DNA of 64,000 bases from Amycolatopsis benzoatilytica AK 16/65 (GTDB lineage Bacteria > Actinomycetota > Actinomycetes > Mycobacteriales > Pseudonocardiaceae): NCBI RefSeq assembly GCF_000383915.1, contig NZ_KB912942.1, positions 8,202,470 through 8,266,469 of the forward strand. The letters are read 5' to 3'. The notes beneath the pieces are model-generated. The model worked only from the letters and a program-made list of their open reading frames with translations. It made no database searches and was not told where the DNA came from. Within the stretch, counting starts at the first letter, position 1. Each line of letters begins with the position of its first letter. Shown piece by piece: positions 44,845 through 54,491 of the stretch. Position numbers and translations under genes: made by a program.

Positions 44845-45992
44845 TTGGCGACGACTTCCGCGACCTTGCTCAGCGGCTCGCTGAGCGCGTCGACCGCCGA
44901 AGCGAACGCCTTGATCTCGTCCTGCGACAGCTGGTTGTAGTACTTGAAGCCGTCGCCGACGCGGGTCTTGTCCAGCAGCGCCTGCACCGTCGCGAACTCC
45001 TTGTCCAAAGTGGACACCAGGGTTGCGTCGCGCTCCTGCAGAATCGGCCGCAGGGCGGCGATCGCGCCCTTCGAGCCGTCCAGGTTGGACTGGAAGTCCC
45101 ACAGATCGGTGTGCGAGAAGGTCTCCTCCTCCCCTGTGATCTTGCCGGTGGCGACCTCGTCGAGCAGGCCCTTCGCGCCGTTGGCGAGGTCGAGCACGCT
45201 CAGCTGCATCGTCTTGGCCTTGGCGACCAGCGCCTTCACGTCGGCGAGCAGCTTGTCCGCGATCTGCGGGCTGTCCGGCTTCAGGCCGGTGCTCCACAGA
45301 TCCTTCTCCAGCCGATGGAACCCGGTGAACTGCTGACCCGGCACAAGGTCGGCCTCGCGCGCGTCGATCAGCGGGTCGAGGTCGCCGAACTTCTCCGCGA
45401 CCGGCTCGATCCGCTCGTAGAACACGCGGGTGCGGGCGTACTCGGCCTTGGCCTCGTCGACCTTGCCTGCCTTGACCGCGGCGACGAACTTCGCTGTTTC
45501 CGCCTCCAGTGCGGAGCTGTTGTTCGCGACGTAGGTGGCATAGCTCTTGGCCGCCGCCGCCTTCTGCGCGCTGACGTCGTTCTGCGCCGCAGCGCCGCCG
45601 GTCACCGTGAAGTCGCCTCGGATCCCGTTGCCGGCCATGCCCGGCTTGCACGCGGTCTGGTACTTGCCCGCCGTGGGCACTTCGACGATGAGCCGCCGGT
45701 TCAGGCCGGGCGCGATGTTCTCGACCTCGCCCATGATCCGGTCGCCCTCGGCGTAGAGGTAGAACTCGGTGACCTTGCTGCCCTTGTTGACGATCTCGAA
45801 GGTCAGGTTGCCCGCGGCCGCGGTCGTCGCCGAGACGGTGCAGGCGGTGTCGGAGGCTTCGACCTTGATCGGCCCGCCCGAGGTCGCGCCGTCGGTGCCG
45901 GATGCGGAGTTCGTGCCGTCGCACGCGGTCAGCGCGACGAGGGCGCCGACCCCGGCGAGCACAGCCAGCGGGGTTTTGCGGAACTGGGGCAC
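44841..45992 (-). CDS. efeO: Iron-uptake lipoprotein EfeO (cupredoxin + M75 domains)
   Basis: A 383-residue protein. GTG 45992 is chosen because AAGGAG lies 5 nt upstream; an earlier GTG at 45998 overlaps that site. The signal peptide ends in a lipobox (LTAC, Cys at about 24). A cupredoxin-like domain (about 40-135) is followed by a C-terminal M75 (imelysin-type) domain with the metal-binding HxxE in GFHRLEKDLW. It binds ferric/ferrous iron outside the membrane and delivers it to EfeU. Middle gene of efeUOB. Confidence 0.95.
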   Translation of the reverse strand: MPQFRKTPLAVLAGVGALVALTACDGTNSASGTDGATSGGPIKVEASDTACTVSATTAAAGNLTFEIVNKGSKVTEFYLYAEGDRIMGEVENIAPGLNRRLIVEVPTAGKYQTACKPGMAGNGIRGDFTVTGGAAAQNDVSAQKAAAAKSYATYVANNSSALEAETAKFVAAVKAGKVDEAKAEYARTRVFYERIEPVAEKFGDLDPLIDAREADLVPGQQFTGFHRLEKDLWSTGLKPDSPQIADKLLADVKALVAKAKTMQLSVLDLANGAKGLLDEVATGKITGEEETFSHTDLWDFQSNLDGSKGAIAALRPILQERDATLVSTLDKEFATVQALLDKTRVGDGFKYYNQLSQDEIKAFASAVDALSEPLSKVAEVVAK

Positions 45993-45994
45993 GG

Positions 45995-46846
45995 TCACTC
46001 CTTGACGGCGGCCGGCACGGCCGGGGCCGCCTCGGTCTTGTTCTTGCGGGCAGGCTTGAGAAACAGCGGCAGCACGATCGCCACGTAGCCGACCCACGCG
46101 ATCGCCTGCAGCACGGTGGTCTGCTGCGAGTAGTTGAAGATTCCCTTGAGCAGCGCGCCGTACCAGGAGGTTTCCGGCAGCGTGCTCGACGCGTCGAAGG
46201 CGAGTGTCGCGATGCCCGGCAGGAATCCGGCTTCCTGCAAGTCGTGCAGGCCGTAGCCGAGCACACCGGCGGCGACGAACACCAGGAGCACCCCGGTGAT
46301 CGTGAAGAACTTCGCGAGGTTGAACCGCACCGCGCCGCGGTAGAGCAGATAGGCGAGCGCGACCGCGGCGGCGATCCCGATGACGAACCCGATCAACGGC
46401 TGCAGGGTGTCCGACTGCGCGGTCTGCACGGCCGAGTAGAAGAAGACGGCCGTTTCGAGCCCTTCCCGCCCGACGGCGAGGAACGACAGCAGCAGCACCG
46501 CGGCCGGACCGACCTTGAGCGCGTCCTCCATCTTGCCGCGCAGTTCGGCGGCGATGTGCCGGGAAGCCTTGCGCATCCAGAAGATCATCGCGGTGACGAA
46601 CCCGACCGCGACGATGGAAAGCGTCCCACCGAGCAGTTCCTGATGCTCGAAACTCAGCTGAGCGGTGCTGTAGGTGAGGATCGCGCCGACCCCGATCGAC
46701 AGCAGCACGGCCGCGCCGACACCCGGCCACACGAACTTGAGCGCGCTCCGCCGGTCGGTCTTGATGAGGAAGGCGACCAAGATGCTCACCACGAGAGCGG
46801 CTTCGAGGCCCTCGCGCAGCCCGATGAGCGCGCTCGAAAACACCAC
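45995..46846 (-). CDS. efeU: Iron permease EfeU (FTR1 family)
   Basis: A 283-residue, seven-span membrane permease from the first of two GTG codons at 46846 (AAGGAGGG 8 nt upstream). Both REGLE iron-binding motifs of the Ftr1 family are present: LREGLEA (residues 10-16) in the first helix and GREGLET in the fourth. The C-terminal tail is Lys/Ala-rich. It transports iron across the cytoplasmic membrane, energised with EfeO/EfeB. A DtxR/IdeR-like box lies 40 bp upstream, consistent with repression by iron. Confidence 0.96.
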   Translation of the reverse strand: MVFSSALIGLREGLEAALVVSILVAFLIKTDRRSALKFVWPGVGAAVLLSIGVGAILTYSTAQLSFEHQELLGGTLSIVAVGFVTAMIFWMRKASRHIAAELRGKMEDALKVGPAAVLLLSFLAVGREGLETAVFFYSAVQTAQSDTLQPLIGFVIGIAAAVALAYLLYRGAVRFNLAKFFTITGVLLVFVAAGVLGYGLHDLQEAGFLPGIATLAFDASSTLPETSWYGALLKGIFNYSQQTTVLQAIAWVGYVAIVLPLFLKPARKNKTEAAPAVPAAVKE

Positions 46847-46885
46847 TGTTTCAGCCCTCCTTCGACTAACCTGACTCCGATGTTT

Positions 46886-46904
46886 TTAGGTAAGGCTTGC
46901 CTGT
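46886..46904. promoter_or_regulatory. DtxR/IdeR-like iron box upstream of efeU
   Basis: TTAGGTAAGGCTTGCCTGT matches the iron-box consensus TTAGGTTAGGCTAACCTAA at 14 of 19 positions, including the inverted AGG-TAAGGCTTGCCT core. It lies 40 bp before the efeU start, where it would overlap the promoter. Confidence 0.75.
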
Positions 46905-46968
46905 AAGTCCAGAGGGGAAGCCTTCGGACGTGCGACCTAAAGCGGGCAAAACGGGTATCGAGGCTGAG

Positions 46969-46987
46969 TTAGGTTAGGGTAACCGCA
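46969..46987. promoter_or_regulatory. Second DtxR/IdeR-like iron box
   Basis: TTAGGTTAGGGTAACCGCA matches the iron-box consensus at 15-16 of 19 positions, with a perfect left half. It is 82 bp from the first box, between efeU and the divergent LpqU-like gene, about 130 bp before the latter's start. Confidence 0.7.
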
Positions 46988-47117
46988 GGTCAGCGCGCTG
47001 CCGGCGGCTTGGATAACGAATTGTGTGAGCTGGGTTGCTTAGTGGTCCAGTTAACCTTCCGCTTACCGTTCGCCCAACCTGGCGTCCCCCGGCCGGGTTC
47101 ATCAGTAACCTGTCCGG

Positions 47118-47921
47118 GTGGCCGATACCACTCAGCCGACCAGCGACCCGTACCGCGAGGACCCGCCGCGCCGTTTCGTGGGCCGGATCGCGATGTCGCT
47201 GGGCTTGGTGCTCACCGGCGTCGTGCTGGTGGTGACGATCGGCATCCGCAACCCGAACCCGCCTGCCGAGCCCGCCGTGACGGCCGCCGCGGCACCGGTG
47301 CCGGTCAAACCGGAGCAGCGCCCGCAGCCCGGTGCGGAAGCGCCGCGGGTGGGACTGGCCGCACCGCCGGACCGTCCGCTCGTGTCGGACCAGGCGGAGC
47401 TGGACGCGTGGGCGACCCGGGTCGCCGGCAAAACCCACTTGGACGCGCGGGTTCTCGCCGCATACGGCCGGGCGGAGATGTGGATGCAGCGGCAGAAACC
47501 GTCGTGCCATCTGTCGTGGGCGACGCTCGCCGCGATCGGCAACCAGGCGTTCGGAACGGCGACCCCTGGCGCGGACGGGACGTTGCCGGTGAAGCCGGGC
47601 CGGGCGGAGGTCCCGGACACCGACAAGGGCAAGTACGACGGCGACCGCACGGCCGACCATCGGATCGGGCCGCTGCAGATGCTGCCGTCGGCCTGGCACA
47701 AGCACGCGCAGCGGGCGAACGGCGACGGGAAACCAGCCGATCAGTCGAACCTGGACGACGCGGCGTTCACCGCGGCGCGGTACCTGTGCGCGAACGGCGA
47801 CGACCTGGGCACGCCGGCCGGTTGGTGGGCGGCGATGACGTCGTACAACCCGGCCGTGAATTACGTCCAGGACATTTTCACCGCAGCGGATTCCTATGCG
47901 GCGGCGAGCGTCGCACCGTGA
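47118..47921 (+). CDS. Lytic murein transglycosylase-like membrane protein (LpqU-like)
   Basis: A 267-residue protein from GTG 47118. One N-terminal membrane helix (MSLGLVLTGVVLVVTIGI) and a Pro/Ala-rich linker precede a catalytic domain of the MltB-like transglycosylase type: DARVLAAYGRAEMWMQRQKP, CHLSWATLAAIGNQAFGTAT, HRIGPLQMLPSAWHKHA and DLGTPAGWWAAMTSYNPAVN. In MltB the catalytic Glu lies in a GxxxxES-type motif; here the corresponding place reads AAIGNQAFG, so activity is uncertain. It has the position of lpqU (Rv1022) between mazG and eno, but with a membrane helix and no lipobox Cys. Confidence 0.8.
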   Translation: MADTTQPTSDPYREDPPRRFVGRIAMSLGLVLTGVVLVVTIGIRNPNPPAEPAVTAAAAPVPVKPEQRPQPGAEAPRVGLAAPPDRPLVSDQAELDAWATRVAGKTHLDARVLAAYGRAEMWMQRQKPSCHLSWATLAAIGNQAFGTATPGADGTLPVKPGRAEVPDTDKGKYDGDRTADHRIGPLQMLPSAWHKHAQRANGDGKPADQSNLDDAAFTAARYLCANGDDLGTPAGWWAAMTSYNPAVNYVQDIFTAADSYAAASVAP

Positions 47922-48071
47922 AATGCGCTGGCTGAGCAGGATTTGAGTGCGGTGCTGCGGCGGGAGGCTGGTTGCCGTGGATCCGGCAGGAGTCAGCAGC
48001 GGATAGCGCCGGAGCGCCGGTCAGGGCCGGGCCCGGCTCCGCCTGGGCTGGCTTGGTGACCGGATTGGAGC

Positions 48072-48198
48072 GGCCGGGCGGCGTTGTTCGGGCCCGGCTT
48101 GGTGGCCGATCGGAGTGGCCGAGCGGTGTTGTTCTGGCTGGGCTCAGTGGCCCGGCTTAGTGGCCGAGCGGTGGTGTTCGGGCTCGTCTGGTGGCCGG
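48072..48198. repeat. 45-bp imperfect tandem repeat, 2.8 copies
   Basis: Units at 48072-48116, 48117-48161 and 48162-48198 share GGCCGAGCGG-TGTTGTTC-GGGC...GTGGCC. The region 47922-48202 holds no gene. Slippage-type duplication is the simplest explanation. Confidence 0.6.
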
Positions 48199-48202
48199 AA
48201 AG

Positions 48203-48391
48203 TCAGTGGGTCGGCAGCGCGGTCCCGACGCGGACCGACGGCTTCGGCAGTGCCTCCGCGGCCGCGCGCACTGGCTGCTTGCGCGCCTGGGCGGGGTAGC
48301 GCTCGTTGAGTTCCACCAGGGTCGGCGCCAGGGCCATCAGCACCAGGACGACCAGCCCGGCGATGGCTCCGATCACGGTCAGTGCGGTCAT
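48203..48391 (-). CDS. Small membrane protein, 62 residues
   Basis: ATG 48391 has an ideal ribosome site (GAGGAGG 5 nt upstream). The N-terminal half is one hydrophobic helix (MTALTVIGAIAGLVVLVLMA, then LAPTLVELNERYPAQ), and the C-terminal half is Arg/Lys/Pro-rich and presumably cytoplasmic. I do not recognise it. The strong ribosome site and the coherent membrane-plus-tail layout support a real gene. It is monocistronic and convergent with the LpqU-like gene. Confidence 0.65.
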   Translation of the reverse strand: MTALTVIGAIAGLVVLVLMALAPTLVELNERYPAQARKQPVRAAAEALPKPSVRVGTALPTH

Positions 48392-48597
48392 GTCGGCCTC
48401 CTCGAATCGCTCTCTGTGATGACACCAAGGATCGCGCTTCGGCCGGTCTGCCCGGATCGGCCGACCGGCCGAGCGGGGCCGCCGGATGGCCAAGCTTCCT
48501 CGCTGCCCTGTACTTCTCAGAAGACGCGCCGGGGCCGCCTTGGATCCGCCGGTTGCCCGTCCGGTCGCCCGGCGGTGCCCGTTCGGGAGGCGCGGAT

Positions 48598-49002
48598 TCA
48601 GCGGTCGCTCAACGCGATCCGGGCGCGGACCTCGCTGATCGCTTCGAGGTATTCCGGGACCGGGTTCATCGCCGAGGCCATTCGCAGCTGGGCGAGGGCC
48701 TCGGCCAAACGGCCGAGGCGCTGGAGAGTGCGGCCCAGCACGAACCGTGCGTAATGATCGGTGGGGTCGAGCTCCAGCACTCGGGTGAACGCCCGCTCGG
48801 CCCGCCGCAACTGTGCGGAGTGGAAGTACGCGCGTCCCGCCAGCAGTTGCACGCTCGGCTTGTCCGGCTCGTCGGCGAGCAGCGGTTCGAGCTCCTTGAG
48901 CGCGTCCAGCGGACGCCGTCGCGCTACCAGCTTTTCTGCGTTGCGGAACCTGCGGAAGCGCGATTCGCCGTCGGATTCTGGGGCTTCTGCGGCATCCGTC
49001 AT
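48598..49002 (-). CDS. Tetratricopeptide repeat protein
   Basis: A 134-residue protein from ATG 49002. Two to three TPR units are visible: RRRPLDALKELEPLLADEPD, KPSVQLLAGRAYFHSAQLRR with AERAFTRVLELDPTDHY, and ARFVLGRTLQRLGRLAEALA with QLRMASAMNP. These form a protein-interaction scaffold. It is widespread in actinobacteria as a small cytoplasmic protein of unknown role. It is divergent from the VOC-family gene at 49073. Confidence 0.85.
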   Translation of the reverse strand: MTDAAEAPESDGESRFRRFRNAEKLVARRRPLDALKELEPLLADEPDKPSVQLLAGRAYFHSAQLRRAERAFTRVLELDPTDHYARFVLGRTLQRLGRLAEALAQLRMASAMNPVPEYLEAISEVRARIALSDR

Positions 49003-49072
49003 GGTCGCTCCACGATACCGGCGCGGAGGGCGTTGCACGAGCGGCAGAAGCGTCGTGGTGGACTGTTCTGCC

Positions 49073-50943
<1,871 letters not shown>

Positions 50944-50950
50944 CAGGCGC

Positions 50951-51508
50951 ATGGCCGACCGGGGGAGAGCACGGAGCCGTCGCGGCGGCCGGGCTGACGG
51001 GAGCGGGTCCAGCAGGGCCCGCCGTCCCGCGTCGGCCCGCCGCCGCACCGGCACGGCTTCGTCGGAGACCACCAGAGCCCGGCTGCGCCGGGGCCTGGCG
51101 GCGAAGCGTGCCTCCGGCGCGGCCAAGGTGCTCGGCATGTCGACCACCCGGCGGGCCGCCGTGGTGGCGATCGTCGTGTGTGCGCTGGCGTTCACGGTCG
51201 CCGTCCCGTTGCGCACCTATCTCTCCCAGCGGTCCGAGGTCCGGGACCAGGAAGCGCAGCAGTCCCAGCTGCAGCGCGAGGTCGCTCAGCTGCGCGACCG
51301 CAAAGCCCAGCTGAGCGACCCGGCCCAGATCGAGGCCGAGGCCCGCCGCCGGCTCCGCTACGTGAAGCCCGGAGAAGTGCCGTGGATGGTCCAGCTGCCG
51401 GACGACCAGTCCGGAACACCTGCGGCCGCGCAGCCCGGCACGGCTGGACAGCCCGCTCCGCAGGCGCCTTGGTACCAGAGCTTGTGGGCCCAGGTTTCCG
51501 GCGGTTGA
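50951..51508 (+). CDS. ftsB: FtsB/DivIC-type cell-division protein
   Basis: A 185-residue bitopic membrane protein from ATG 50951. A long basic Arg/Ser/Ala-rich cytoplasmic N-terminus (about 70 residues) is followed by one membrane helix (AAVVAIVVCALAFTVAVPL) and an extracytoplasmic coiled coil (LSQRSEVRDQEAQQSQLQRE, VAQLRDRKAQLSDPAQIEAE). RRRLRYVKPGEVPW is the conserved end of the septum-formation-initiator domain. The C-terminus is Pro/Gln-rich. It joins FtsL/FtsQ in the divisome. Position matches Rv1024. Confidence 0.92.
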   Translation: MADRGRARSRRGGRADGSGSSRARRPASARRRTGTASSETTRARLRRGLAAKRASGAAKVLGMSTTRRAAVVAIVVCALAFTVAVPLRTYLSQRSEVRDQEAQQSQLQREVAQLRDRKAQLSDPAQIEAEARRRLRYVKPGEVPWMVQLPDDQSGTPAAAQPGTAGQPAPQAPWYQSLWAQVSGG

Positions 51509-51771
51509 TGCCGAGACGGACCTCTCTGATCGCGCTTTCCGGACGTTTTCCGGGGTTCTTGCGCGGTGCCGAACGAGGGCGAGATGTGCCTTCGCGTCGC
51601 TGATGCGTCGTGGCGTGGTGAAGGCTCCCGGTCTGCATGGTTGCTCCTCGGCGGGTTTGTTCGTGGTGGTGTGAACCAGCGCGGAGTCGACCGGCTCGTG
51701 GAGCCGGGTTCGGGTCTTGCGGTCGCGATCGACGTTAAGCGCGGCGGACGGACCCAGGCGCGGGCAGCGGC

Positions 51772-51807
51772 GAGTTGTCCACAGGGGGCGCGAGTTGTGG
51801 ACAACTC
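51772..51807. promoter_or_regulatory. Inverted pair of perfect DnaA boxes
   Basis: TTGTCCACA (51775-51783) and its reverse complement TGTGGACAA (51796-51804) are embedded in a perfect 11-bp inverted repeat GAGTTGTCCAC...GTGGACAACTC with a 14-nt spacer. They lie 60-90 bp upstream of the DUF501 gene, in the 357-bp gap after ftsB, which otherwise holds nothing recognised. Confidence 0.7.
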
Positions 51808-51865
51808 CGCGGTCTCAGCGGAGGTCACGAGGGGGCGGGCGGACCGCGGCATTAGCCTGGACCGC

Positions 51866-52378
51866 GTGAACAGCAGTACGGAGACACCCCGATTCGAGCC
51901 CGTCACCGATGCCGACCGCGAGGTCATCAGGCAGCAGCTGGGACGGCCGCCGCGGGCGTTGCGGGCAGTGGCCGCACGGTGCCCGAGCGGGCATCCCTCA
52001 GTGGTCCAGACCAGTCCACGACTGGAGAACGGCACCCCGTTCCCCACCTTGTACTACTTGACCTGCCCGCGGCTGACGTCGATGGTGGGCACGCTCGAGG
52101 CGTCCGGCGTGATGAAGGAGATGACCGAACGCCTCACCACCGACCCCGAACTCGCGGCGAGGTACCAGCGCACGCACGAGACTTACCTCGCCGAGCGCGA
52201 CGCCATCGAGTCGCTCGGCACCCAGGTCACGGCAGGCGGCATGCCGGGGCGGGTGAAGTGCCTGCACGTCCACCTCGCGCACACGCTCGCGGCCGGTCCA
52301 GGCGTGAACCCGTTCGGGGACGAGACGCTGGCCTGGGTTCGGGAGCAGGGCTGGCCGACTGGGGAGTGCGCGAAGTAG
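51866..52378 (+). CDS. DUF501 family protein
   Basis: A 170-residue protein from GTG 51866. It contains the conserved DUF501 core: DREVIRQQLGRPPRALRAVA, ARCPSGHPSVVQTSPRLENG, TPFPTLYYLTCPRLTSMVGT, and GMPGRVKCLHVHLAHTLAAG with VNPFGDETL. Conserved Cys and His (RCPSGHP, LTCPRL, KCLHVHLAH) suggest a metal site. No biochemical function is known. In mycobacteria it lies between the FtsB-like gene and ppx (Rv1025); here ppx is 3 kb further on. Confidence 0.9.
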   Translation: MNSSTETPRFEPVTDADREVIRQQLGRPPRALRAVAARCPSGHPSVVQTSPRLENGTPFPTLYYLTCPRLTSMVGTLEASGVMKEMTERLTTDPELAARYQRTHETYLAERDAIESLGTQVTAGGMPGRVKCLHVHLAHTLAAGPGVNPFGDETLAWVREQGWPTGECAK

Positions 52379-52681
52379 CTCACCGCTTCGAGGTCGGTCG
52401 CGTCGGCCGAGTCGGCCACGTCTGTCACCTCGACCAGGCTGGCCACGTCGGCCGAGCCGACTTGGCCGACCAGGTCGGGCGGACCTCGCGTGACGGGCCG
52501 GGCGCGGGGCGGGTCGCGGGTTCGGCGGGAGATCGCTCTGCTGGACGTCGCGAATGCTGCCGGTCCGGCGGGGGCCCGAGCACGAGGACCATCTTGCCAG
52601 GACGCCGGGCTGGAGTCTCGGCAGCGGTGCACGCTCTTCCGGTAGCTTTGCTTACATAATTACAAACCTCCGGGAGAGCCG
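52379..52681. other. Intergenic region with short GTCGGCC-type repeats
   Basis: Positions about 52390-52495 contain repeated GTCGGCC/GGCCGAC/GGCCACGTC words without an open coding pattern. An AT-rich stretch, CTTACATAATTACAAAC (52651-52667), just before the LysR start is the likely -10 region of that gene. Confidence 0.4.
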
Positions 52682-53575
52682 ATGAGTCTTCGTCAGTTCG
52701 AGTACGTCCTGGCCGTAGCTGAGGCTGGGTCGGTGACCGCGGCGGCGGAGGCGTTGCACGTCGCGCAGCCGTCGGTTTCGCAGCAGATCCGCGGGCTGGA
52801 GCGCGAACTCGGCGTGCAGCTTTTCTCCCGCACGCCGAGCGGACTGGTGCCGACCGTGGTCGGTCGGGCGTTCCTCCGGGACGCCGAGGTCGCCGTGCGG
52901 GCGGCGCGGCGCGCTCGCGCGACCGCACGCGCGGGGGCGGACGAGCTGGTCGGCGAATTGCTGATCGCTGCGCAGATGGGGCTCGGCACGCGGCAGCTGC
53001 CGGGCGCGCTGGGGGCGTTGCGGAAGAAGTTTCCCCGGTTGGAAGTGACGGTCTTCGAGGAGCCGAACCCGGCCGAGCTGGAGCAGTTGGCGCGTCGTGG
53101 GGTACTGGACTTCGCGTTGATCGCGTCGCCCTGCGAGGAGGGGCTTTACGAGGGGCACCACCTCGGCGACGAGGAGTTCGTCGTGGTGCTCGGGGCCGGG
53201 CACCGGCTGCTCGCGGCGGATCGGGTCGAGTTGCGCGAGCTGGAACGGGAACAGTGGATCCGGTTCGACCACGACAGCGCACTCGACGCGATGCTGACCG
53301 ACCTGCTCCGCGAGAACGGGCTCTCCCCGACGACGGTCGCACGCGTCTCGCAGGCAGCGACGGCGGTGCGGTGGGCGGCGGCCGGGCTGGGCGTGACGCT
53401 CGTTCCCGCTTCGGCGGTGTCGGAGGGCTGCGAACATCTGGTGCGGCCGGTGTTTCCGCTGGTGTCCCAGCCGGTCGTCGCGGCGGTCCGGCCCGGGGCT
53501 GGACCGGCGGAGATGGCGTTGCTGGAGCTGCTCCGGCAGGAGACCTGGTATCGGTCGGTGCTGCCGGCGGCGTGA
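52682..53575 (+). CDS. LysR family transcriptional regulator
   Basis: A 297-residue protein from ATG 52682 with GGGAGAG upstream. The N-terminal winged helix is LRQFEYVLAVAEAGSVTAAA with EALHVAQPSVSQQIRGLERE and LGVQLFSRTPSGLVPT. The effector-binding domain follows from about residue 90 and resembles the CynR/CysB-like periplasmic-binding fold. The gene is convergent, not divergent, with the two SDR genes beyond it, so its target is not evident; those SDRs are the nearest candidates. The LysR-SDR-SDR group interrupts the conserved DUF501-ppx neighbourhood. Confidence 0.93.
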   Translation: MSLRQFEYVLAVAEAGSVTAAAEALHVAQPSVSQQIRGLERELGVQLFSRTPSGLVPTVVGRAFLRDAEVAVRAARRARATARAGADELVGELLIAAQMGLGTRQLPGALGALRKKFPRLEVTVFEEPNPAELEQLARRGVLDFALIASPCEEGLYEGHHLGDEEFVVVLGAGHRLLAADRVELRELEREQWIRFDHDSALDAMLTDLLRENGLSPTTVARVSQAATAVRWAAAGLGVTLVPASAVSEGCEHLVRPVFPLVSQPVVAAVRPGAGPAEMALLELLRQETWYRSVLPAA

Positions 53576-53759
53576 GGCGGGGCCAGGGGAGCGGCGAATC
53601 GCGTGGCCGCGCGCCGCAACGGAGCCGGGGTGGGGTGGTCCGGTGGCACATCCGGGAACACGGCGACTCTGCCGTCCACCCCAGCCAACCCGTCGCTCCG
53701 GCTCGGCCACCGTCCACCCCGGCCCGCCGCTCCGGCTGGACCGCCAGCCACCCCAACCC

Positions 53760-54491
53760 TCACAGCTGCGTGACGCCTCCGTCCACGACCAGCTCGATCC
53801 CGGTCGCGTAAGTCCCCTCGAACGCCAGGAACGCCACCGCCCGTGCGATTTCCTCCGGCGTTCCCAGCCTGCCCATCGGGTTCTCCGCAGCGCGGTCTGC
53901 CTTGAACTGGGCCGCGGCGTCCGCCGGCATCCCGGCTGCCAGGATCTCCGTGTCGATCGGGCCGGGGCTGATCGCGTTGACGCGAACCCCGCGCGGCAGG
54001 AGTTCCGCGGAGAGCGTCCGGGCCATCGAACGCAACGCGGCCTTGCCCGCGGCATAAGCGCTGATCGCGGGCATGCCCATGACGTTCGCCGTCGAGGTGG
54101 TCAGCACGACCCCGGCTCCCGGACGCAGCCGCGGGGCCAGCTTCTGCACCGTGAAGTACGCGCCCTTTACGTTGACGGCGAACAGGTCGTCGTACAGCTC
54201 TTCGGTCATCGACTCGAGCGGTGCCGTGTGCACGATCCCGGCGTTGACGAACAATGCGTCGATCGGGTCCGTTACCGCGGCGGCCAGTGCGTCCAGATCC
54301 GCCAATGACGCCACGTCTCCCCGGATCGCGGCGGCCCGCGGCCCCAACCGGGCCAGTGCGGAATCCAATCGGGCTTGCGAACGGCCGGTGATCACCACTC
54401 GCGCGCCGCGTTCGACAAATAATTGCGCGGTGGCGAAACCCATTCCGGTGCTGCCGCCGGTAATGACCGCGTTCTTTCCCGTCAGGTTCAT
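53760..54491 (-). CDS. Short-chain dehydrogenase/reductase
   Basis: A 243-residue classical SDR from ATG 54491, overlapping the upstream SDR stop by 4 nt (ATGA). Motifs: cofactor TGGSTGMGFA, VNAGI, catalytic Ser in LTTSTANVMG, and YAAGK (YxxxK). PRGVRVNAISPGPIDTEILA and ATGIELVVDGGVTQL close the family pattern. TGRSQ after beta-2 suggests NADP. The substrate is unknown. It is the second gene of a two-SDR operon that appears inserted between DUF501 and ppx. Confidence 0.92.
   Translation of the reverse strand: MNLTGKNAVITGGSTGMGFATAQLFVERGARVVITGRSQARLDSALARLGPRAAAIRGDVASLADLDALAAAVTDPIDALFVNAGIVHTAPLESMTEELYDDLFAVNVKGAYFTVQKLAPRLRPGAGVVLTTSTANVMGMPAISAYAAGKAALRSMARTLSAELLPRGVRVNAISPGPIDTEILAAGMPADAAAQFKADRAAENPMGRLGTPEEIARAVAFLAFEGTYATGIELVVDGGVTQL

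Noticed and set aside
48072..48198. CRISPR array
   Set aside because: The units are directly abutting imperfect repeats without unique spacers, and no cas genes are present.
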